From Deltaproteobacteria bacterium (GTDB lineage Bacteria > Desulfobacterota > Binatia > Binatales > Binataceae), in contig JAJXYF010000025.1 in the NCBI GenBank assembly GCA_021780755.1, forward strand, positions 1-64,000: a stretch of 64,000 nt of DNA, written 5' to 3'. Both the position numbers and the translations under genes were made by a program. How positions within the stretch are numbered: the first letter of the stretch is position 1; each line of letters starts with the position of its first letter. This document shows positions 59,477-64,000 of the stretch, in pieces. A model generated the notes under the pieces. It had not been told where the DNA came from. It saw only the letters and a list, made by a program, of their open reading frames with translations, and searched no databases.

Positions 59477-59936
59477 CAACCAATATATTTCTCGTCCCGC
59501 TGCGTTCGCGGCGGTGCGGTTGTGTCGCTGGCAATTCTGGCAACGACGCTGCTCTGCTCCTGTTTTAGCCCTGACTTCCGCCCCCGTGTTTTGGTCTCGC
59601 CCGGTTCCCAAACACTGCTCAACGCTACGCATCGTCGTCCGCCCTTGTTGCGAGCGAAATATAGTTACTTGTTATATCCCGGCTCTCGCCTCGCGTCGCC
59701 GCACTAGCTAGCGCTCGCCCGTTCGGTTTAGTTATCCAAGTAACGATTACATACAAAAAGACGGTAGGCTCGCATCTCACATGACTATAATATCGACTAT
59801 TACAAGTCGCGATTGGATCGGGATAGTAACAGCAGTGAGACTGAACCCGAATCAACTGACTAATAGTCATTCGGTCGTCGCGCCATCCAGGAATATCAGT
59901 GACTAATGCAATGTATAGCGAGAGTGAGGTAGGTCG
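59477..59936. other. Intergenic region before the collagen-like lipoprotein gene
   Basis: 460 bases, AT-rich from 59655 to 59900, consistent with a promoter region for the gene at 59937. No gene, repeat or terminator with a T-run is supported. Confidence 0.35.
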
Positions 59937-60851
59937 ATGAAACGTATCGTGTGTTTGAGTGCAATGGCCGTGTTCGTGGCGGGGTGCAGTGCTGCGGTGC
60001 CGCCTTCACCCCCACCGCAGGTTTCCTTCGTTGGCCCTCCCGGCTATCAAGGTCCCGCTGGTCCGATCGGCCCACAAGGTCCCGTCGGAGCGACCGGCGC
60101 TCCGGGCTATGTGATGGCTGGCCCGGCCGGTGCTATGGGTCCTTCCGGTCCCATCGGTCCGCAGGGTATCGCCGGCCCGATGGGCGCGTCGGGTGCCGTC
60201 GTCGCCGGTGCTCGCGGTGAAACCGGCAGGATGGGTCCGATGGGCGCCGAGGGCATGGCCGGAGAGCAGGGCGCTCGCGGTCCCAGCATGGCCGGTCCGA
60301 TGGGACCAACCGGGCCTTCCGGTCCCGTCGGCGCACCCGGTGTGGCCGGTGTTGAGGGTGCGCAGGGTGCGACTCTGGTTGGTCCGATGGGGGCCACAGG
60401 CGCAACCGGTATCGCGGGTGCGCGAGGGGTCGGCGGTGCCATCGGTGAGGGCGGCTACGCGTCGGCCGGCAGTATCGGTGCCGCGGGCCCGTCCGGTGAC
60501 GTCGGGGCGCAAGGCCCAAGCGGTCCGATCGGTGCGCAAGGCCAGGTCGGCGTTCTCGGCCGCTGGACTTCCTATCGCGATTTCACCTTCCCCTATGAGC
60601 AGACCAACGTCCCTTCAGCCGAGATGTCCACCGTTTCCGAAATCGCCTCGTACATGGCGCAGAATCCGTCGCTGCGCCTTGGTATCGACGGCTCCGGCAA
60701 TCAGAACCTGAGTGACCCTCGCGCCGATTCCGTGCGCGACGCACTGATCAACGCTGGAGTGCCAGCCGGCAAAATCCAGCTGGGCGCCTTTGGCGACCCG
60801 CAATTCACGCGCGACCGCCGCGTCGCCGTGATGCTGAGTAGCGGTACTTGA
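59937..60851 (+). CDS. Lipoprotein with collagen-like repeats and OmpA-like C-terminal domain
   Basis: 304 residues. [17 protein letters not shown] ends in a lipobox (FVAGC). Residues about 33-205 are Gly-X-Y triplets ([19 protein letters not shown] and on), broken at regular points by short VMAG/VVAG/SMAG/TLVG inserts. Residues about 212-304 are OmpA-like: [36 protein letters not shown], the [30 protein letters not shown] block with the Asp/Arg that bind diaminopimelate, and RDRRVAVML. It would be anchored in the outer membrane by lipid and hold peptidoglycan across a collagen-like spacer. AGTGAGGTAGGTCG precedes the ATG. Confidence 0.88.
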   Translation: MKRIVCLSAMAVFVAGCSAAVPPSPPPQVSFVGPPGYQGPAGPIGPQGPVGATGAPGYVMAGPAGAMGPSGPIGPQGIAGPMGASGAVVAGARGETGRMGPMGAEGMAGEQGARGPSMAGPMGPTGPSGPVGAPGVAGVEGAQGATLVGPMGATGATGIAGARGVGGAIGEGGYASAGSIGAAGPSGDVGAQGPSGPIGAQGQVGVLGRWTSYRDFTFPYEQTNVPSAEMSTVSEIASYMAQNPSLRLGIDGSGNQNLSDPRADSVRDALINAGVPAGKIQLGAFGDPQFTRDRRVAVMLSSGT

Positions 60852-61396
60852 CCCGCGCAACCTGACCTGGTCGTTCAACCCAGGAAGTTCTCGTAATTCC
60901 ACCTTCCCGGAGATCTCCTTCGCGTACGATACGCGGAGGAGACCCACTCCGGCCTCTTTACCCACTGTAGCCCGACACTTCGCGATCGCCTTCGCCGCAT
61001 CCGCGCGCGTCCATGCGTGGGGCAAGAATTTGCGGCAACGCGATCGACCGTCGTCCGCCTGGTACGTGATCCGCCCGCGAGCAGCACCACGATCACGATC
61101 GCTACCGCGGTCCACCGGACCGTCCGCTTCACGTCACCGAGAGCATACCCGCGCCCCGCCCTCCGAGAAACTCGGGGCAGGTGCGGATTTACGGGGTAAG
61201 CTGATGTCTCCAACGGAACCACGATTGGTTCTTTTGGAAACATTGTACTAGGTGTGCCAGCGTGCCTGCCTGCTAATTCTACAATTCGCATGCGGGGGCT
61301 TCGCGAAAAGGCCGCAATCGGCGGGCATGGTGCTTGCTCGTCTGTGGATTGAGAATTAACCGGCACGAGTAAAGACCTTGGCCTCGTAACTGCCTC
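60852..61396. other. Intergenic region, possible broken small gene only
   Basis: 545 bases between two plus-strand genes. Apart from the minus-strand frames noted at 60875-61135 nothing is recognised. The promoter of the Crp/Fnr gene should lie in 61200-61396. Confidence 0.3.
60875..61135 (-). pseudogene. Possible small exported protein with a frame change
   Basis: A GTG-started frame reads VKRTVRWTAVAIVIVVLLAGGS, a good signal or membrane segment, then turns basic and unlikely. A neighbouring minus-strand frame over about 60930-61060 reads AWTRADAAKAIAKCRATVGKEAGVGLLRV, which looks like real protein. A single indel near 61070 would join them. This may be a broken gene, a sequencing error, or coincidence. 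Confidence 0.25.
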
Positions 61397-62188
61397 ATGG
61401 TGCGGTTTATGAATCATCCGAAAACGGCTCGCGTGACTGATCTTGAAAGGCTTGGCCGGCTTGAAATTTTCTCGTGGCTCACCGCATCTGAACTCAGGCT
61501 GTTGAGCGCCTTGCTGGCAAAATCGAATTACGTCCGAGGTGACGTGATATTTAGTGGACTGGCGGGTGCCAATGAGGCGCGTGTCTTGATTGCGGGAATT
61601 GCGCGGGTCACCTGCCTCAACGCTGACAACCAACGTGTGACCGTCGCCTTGGTCCCGCCTGGCCCGATTCCCGAGTTGCCTTCGCTTCTGATGAGTCGTT
61701 TTGATTTCCGCTGCGAAGCATACAACGACTGCAGAGTTGGCACCTTGGAGTGGAATGGCTTTGACCGCATCACCGTGAAGGGTGCCGAGAACACCTTCAG
61801 GAAATTTCATCAGAACGATTTGAAGCATTGGTATCGCCTGCTTCGCCATACCTCAGGTTTGCTCAACGATCTCCATGAACGCGTTGCCGTCGCGATGCTG
61901 GATCTGTGTGACGACTTCGGCATCCAGGATTCCCGCGGCACGCTGCTCACGCTCTCGATCAGCCAAAAGGACATCGCGAGCATCGTCGGGGCCTCGCGGC
62001 CGAGGATCACGGAGCACCTCGCTCAGCTTGAGCGCAACCACCTGCTGCGACGACAAGGGCGGCAGTTCATCGTGAACGTCGCAAAGCTTTCAGGTTCTTT
62101 GGGTCGAACGGCCGCAAAGCGTTTACCCGTCCCGTGGTCGAAGGCATCAGACGCCATGGGCGATGCCGCCGCATCAGGAGTATGCTAG
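61397..62188 (+). CDS. Crp/Fnr-family transcriptional regulator (paralogue)
   Basis: 263 residues, clearly paralogous to the gene at 57238: shared LSWL/FSWLT...EL, GIAR-TC-LNA, RVTVALVPPGPIPELPS, RCEAYNDCRVG, FHQNDLKHWYRLL and the HTH block ISQKDIASIVGASRPRITEHLAQLERNHLLRRQGRQFIV. Cys73, Cys106, Cys112 and Cys171 match the paralogue's cysteines. The C-terminal 30 residues are an extra, low-complexity tail. Start at ATG 61397 or 61409, no strong ribosome site. Effector unknown; a redox or gas ligand bound by the conserved cysteines is a hypothesis. Confidence 0.87.
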   Translation: MVRFMNHPKTARVTDLERLGRLEIFSWLTASELRLLSALLAKSNYVRGDVIFSGLAGANEARVLIAGIARVTCLNADNQRVTVALVPPGPIPELPSLLMSRFDFRCEAYNDCRVGTLEWNGFDRITVKGAENTFRKFHQNDLKHWYRLLRHTSGLLNDLHERVAVAMLDLCDDFGIQDSRGTLLTLSISQKDIASIVGASRPRITEHLAQLERNHLLRRQGRQFIVNVAKLSGSLGRTAAKRLPVPWSKASDAMGDAAASGVC

Positions 62189-62366
62189 ACGAGGGCTTTG
62201 CGCAGTGGGCGGCTGTGCGACCTTATGCCATCTGAATACGCACCTCGTGCTATCGTCATGACTCGGCGCCCATTCCGCTCGACGACGCCCAAAGCCTGTG
62301 GTTCCGCCAACTGGCCCCAAACCAACGGCACCCACTGATCGCGCCGTTGGAAAACCGATGCGTCGG

Positions 62367-62954
62367 TTAACCTTTGAACTTCTGGGTCTGCAAAAATGAT
62401 TGTAGCACCAGACCGAATTGCTTGTGCGCGAGTGGTTTGGACGCATAGTAGTGGGCACCGCTCGTGCGCGCCCGTTTCTCGTTGACCTCGCTGTGGTCAC
62501 CAGCGATGTAAAGCAGAGGGTGTGCTGAGAAATGTTTGCGGATCTGCGCGAGCAGGCGGCTACGATCGTTTTCCTGGACAGCTTGGTCGTCAAATACCAC
62601 GAGTCGCACATTGGGCTGTGCGAACATCCGGGGATCGCTGCATCCGTCAGCGCTTTTGCGGACCAGCTTCCAGGGAGGCTCGACGATTCCGGTTATAAGG
62701 TTAGACAACGTCTCGTCGTCGGAGACCAACAGCAAAGTGAACGGGAGGCGCATTCCTCCCAAAACTCCCGTTTCATCCTTAGCGGCCATTATCGACCGGA
62801 TAGTTTCCTCGCGCAGGCCCCTCCGCGTGCTCGAGACGGTAAACTTCTGAGCATCCTCATCGATAGCTGCCCTGAGCAAGTTCAAAGCTTGGTCGGGTGT
62901 CGCAGCACTCTTGATAGACTTGATTCCCGGACTTCTTAGTCCCTTGGGTAACAT
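62367..62954 (-). CDS. Response-regulator receiver-like protein
   Basis: 195 residues from ATG 62954. Residues about 70-190 form a CheY-like receiver: FTLLLVSDDETLSNLITGIV (acidic pair Asp79/Asp80), RLVVFDDQAV (phospho-acceptor candidates Asp122/Asp123), LLYIAGDHS, and the conserved Lys173 in YYASKPLAHKQF. The first 65 residues (KSIKSAATPDQALNLLRAAIDEDAQKFTVSSTRRGLREETIRSIMAAK) are an unrelated helical extension. No output domain, so it may be a single-domain signalling protein; no histidine kinase is nearby. Confidence 0.75.
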   Translation of the reverse strand: MLPKGLRSPGIKSIKSAATPDQALNLLRAAIDEDAQKFTVSSTRRGLREETIRSIMAAKDETGVLGGMRLPFTLLLVSDDETLSNLITGIVEPPWKLVRKSADGCSDPRMFAQPNVRLVVFDDQAVQENDRSRLLAQIRKHFSAHPLLYIAGDHSEVNEKRARTSGAHYYASKPLAHKQFGLVLQSFLQTQKFKG

Positions 62955-63656
62955 TTCGCTTCTCGGCGAGGGCTCACTTAGAGTAAAGCGCTGATTTCTG
63001 TTCAGAAATCCATGCAGCAAGCGTGCCGAGTGTGCCGCTTCCCCTAATTAAAGATTCGGAGAACAGGGGATTGGTTACCTTGCGCCTCAACCCGAAACAT
63101 CGGAACCCGGCGGCGAGTGGAAGTTGAAGCTCAAACAAGTGCCGCCGCGCGATCTGACGCAGGGTGGTGCGCATTTTGGCTCGCGCTAGGCTTTGGCGAC
63201 GCTGCTTCATTGCAAAAGGCTCCTTGAGGAAGGTTAGTGGGCACGGCCCGGCGTCGGATTCAAGGCCTTGTGCATCGCACATCGCCTTCCTGTAGAGGTT
63301 AGCGCGGGCTATGGCGAGCGGGAGCATTCCTATTTGGAGACGGAACTGTCCGACGAGTTTGTTACCTAAAGCATCAGCATTAACCGTCAGGTGATGCCTA
63401 TGGAGTCACATGGGCGGGAGTTTGCGAGCGGGATGCGGCTGTCGCAATCGTTGAGGTCGCGACAAAACCGGCCGTCACCACGGCGAGTCCTGGAATTCCC
63501 GGTGGCAAGCCGGCCTGTTCGACCGGTTGCTTGAGGGCGTCATCGGACACTTGCATTGCCTGCTCGTGTTCGGGGGCGACCACCTGCAGCAGGTTGCGTA
63601 CAAGAGCATTACTTCAACCGACTCGACTTATAACTTAGGAGAAGTGGGGAAACGCC
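62955..63656. other. Intergenic region, no supported gene
   Basis: About 700 bases. Short open frames exist on both strands (for example a 61-codon minus-strand frame at 63398-63583), but none has a recognisable domain, signal peptide or good ribosome site. Treated as non-coding or too uncertain. Confidence 0.3.
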
Positions 63657-63911
63657 GTGCGGACCGGAGTCAGCCAGGAGGTCGGGGAGAGTCCGCCGTT
63701 GAGGTTGATGGCCAGTGTGTTATATCGCAAGCGGATTCGAGCGGTTGACGTAAGGGGGGCGGCTCATGCGCTCTTCGAACCCGGCGCGATAGCCCGCGTT
63801 CGTGCGGGCAGTGCACGCCGGTTAGTTTTCCGCGATTCGATTTCACATTCGGCCAATGGCACCGAAATCGCTCACTTACTGGTAGAGGCTCTGATCGGAG
63901 TGGCGCAATGA
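63657..63911 (+). CDS. Hypothetical short protein coupled to the MBL gene
   Basis: 84 codons at most. Its stop overlaps the ATG of the next gene by four bases (ATGA), which argues that it is translated. The likely product ends EPGAIARVRAGSARRLVFRDSISHSANGTEIAHLLVEALIGVAQ; start uncertain (an internal ATG at MASVLYRK is possible). Family not recognised. Confidence 0.35.
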   Translation: MRTGVSQEVGESPPLRLMASVLYRKRIRAVDVRGAAHALFEPGAIARVRAGSARRLVFRDSISHSANGTEIAHLLVEALIGVAQ

Positions 63912-64000
63912 ACCTGGCGACGATCTCCACAACCGTTCCAACCCTGCGCTTTCTTGGTGCGGCCGGCACCGTCACCGGGAGTAAGTTTCTCCTCACCGCT
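63908..64000 (+). CDS. MBL-fold RNA-metabolising hydrolase, N-terminus only (cut by window end)
   Basis: The 31 visible codons read MNLATISTTVPTLRFLGAAGTVTGSKFLLT. The LRFLGAAGTVTGSKFL strand is the hallmark N-terminus of beta-CASP-type metallo-beta-lactamase hydrolases (KH/CPSF-like exonucleases). The HxHxDH site lies outside the window. ATG overlaps the preceding short gene's stop. Confidence 0.7.
   Translation, partial: MNLATISTTVPTLRFLGAAGTVTGSKFLLTA

Noticed and set aside
60875-61849. 324-codon minus-strand frame
   Set aside because: Most of it is antisense to the Crp/Fnr gene at 61397. Only its last 85 codons are kept, as a low-confidence broken gene.
62974-63327. 117-codon minus-strand frame
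   Set aside because: No motif, no ribosome site, and it runs into the receiver-protein leader; more likely chance.

Overview
The window looks like a chromosomal piece of an uncultured, GC-rich, Gram-negative soil-type bacterium. Evidence for an outer membrane: LolA/LolCDE-like genes, an OmpA-like lipoprotein and a DUF1329 protein. The mix of luciferase-like (LLM) oxidoreductases, CoA transferase, acyl-CoA dehydrogenase and the aerobic benzoyl-CoA (box) pathway recalls Binatota or other former 'deltaproteobacterial' lineages. That placement is inference; there is no rRNA, tRNA or phylogenetic marker in the window.

Region 1 (1-9.7 kb): a partial glycosyltransferase, then a loose set of catabolic enzymes (HCCA-isomerase-like, LLM oxidoreductase, RibD-like reductase, type III CoA transferase, phosphotriesterase-like hydrolase, metallo-beta-lactamase-fold hydrolase, von Willebrand A lipoprotein, aldo/keto reductase). 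Region 2 (9.96-15.0 kb): a tight five-gene plus-strand operon (alpha/beta hydrolase, LLM monooxygenase, VOC protein, acyl-CoA dehydrogenase, SDR) that reads as one degradation route for an unknown substrate. Region 3 (15.1-21.8 kb): a benzoate module with boxB and boxC on the minus strand, the boxR regulator, a divergent benzoate-CoA-ligase-like gene and an enoyl-CoA hydratase. Matching TGCA-centred sites lie in front of boxC and between boxR and the ligase gene. Region 4 (21.8-36 kb): a TfdA-type dioxygenase, two hot-dog dehydratases, several secreted proteins, and an operon of a flippase-like membrane protein, a LolA-like protein, two FtsX-type permeases and an ATPase.

Region 5 (37.3-55.9 kb) is the highlight: a minus-strand lipopeptide biosynthesis operon. 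In transcription order it encodes a fatty acyl-AMP ligase, a PKS (ACP-KS-AT-DH-KR-ACP), a free-standing condensation protein, a dimodular NRPS (C-A-T-C-A-T-TE), an MbtH-like protein, a type II thioesterase and a Sfp-type phosphopantetheinyl transferase. Adjacent genes overlap or almost touch, so it is self-contained: acyl activation, one enoyl ketide extension, addition of two amino acids, release, editing and carrier activation. The NRPS begins with an atypical C domain lacking the catalytic His pair, directly after a stand-alone C protein whose motif is intact. Downstream lies a decayed RHS fragment with an orphan gene that may be an immunity gene.

Region 6 (56-64 kb): small stress/envelope genes (CsbD-like, small membrane proteins, DUF883/DUF3618/holin-like cluster), two paralogous Crp/Fnr regulators sharing four cysteines, a collagen-repeat/OmpA-like lipoprotein, a receiver-domain protein, and the start of an MBL-fold RNA-processing-type hydrolase cut by the window end. 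No CRISPR array, insertion sequence, rRNA or tRNA was recognised.
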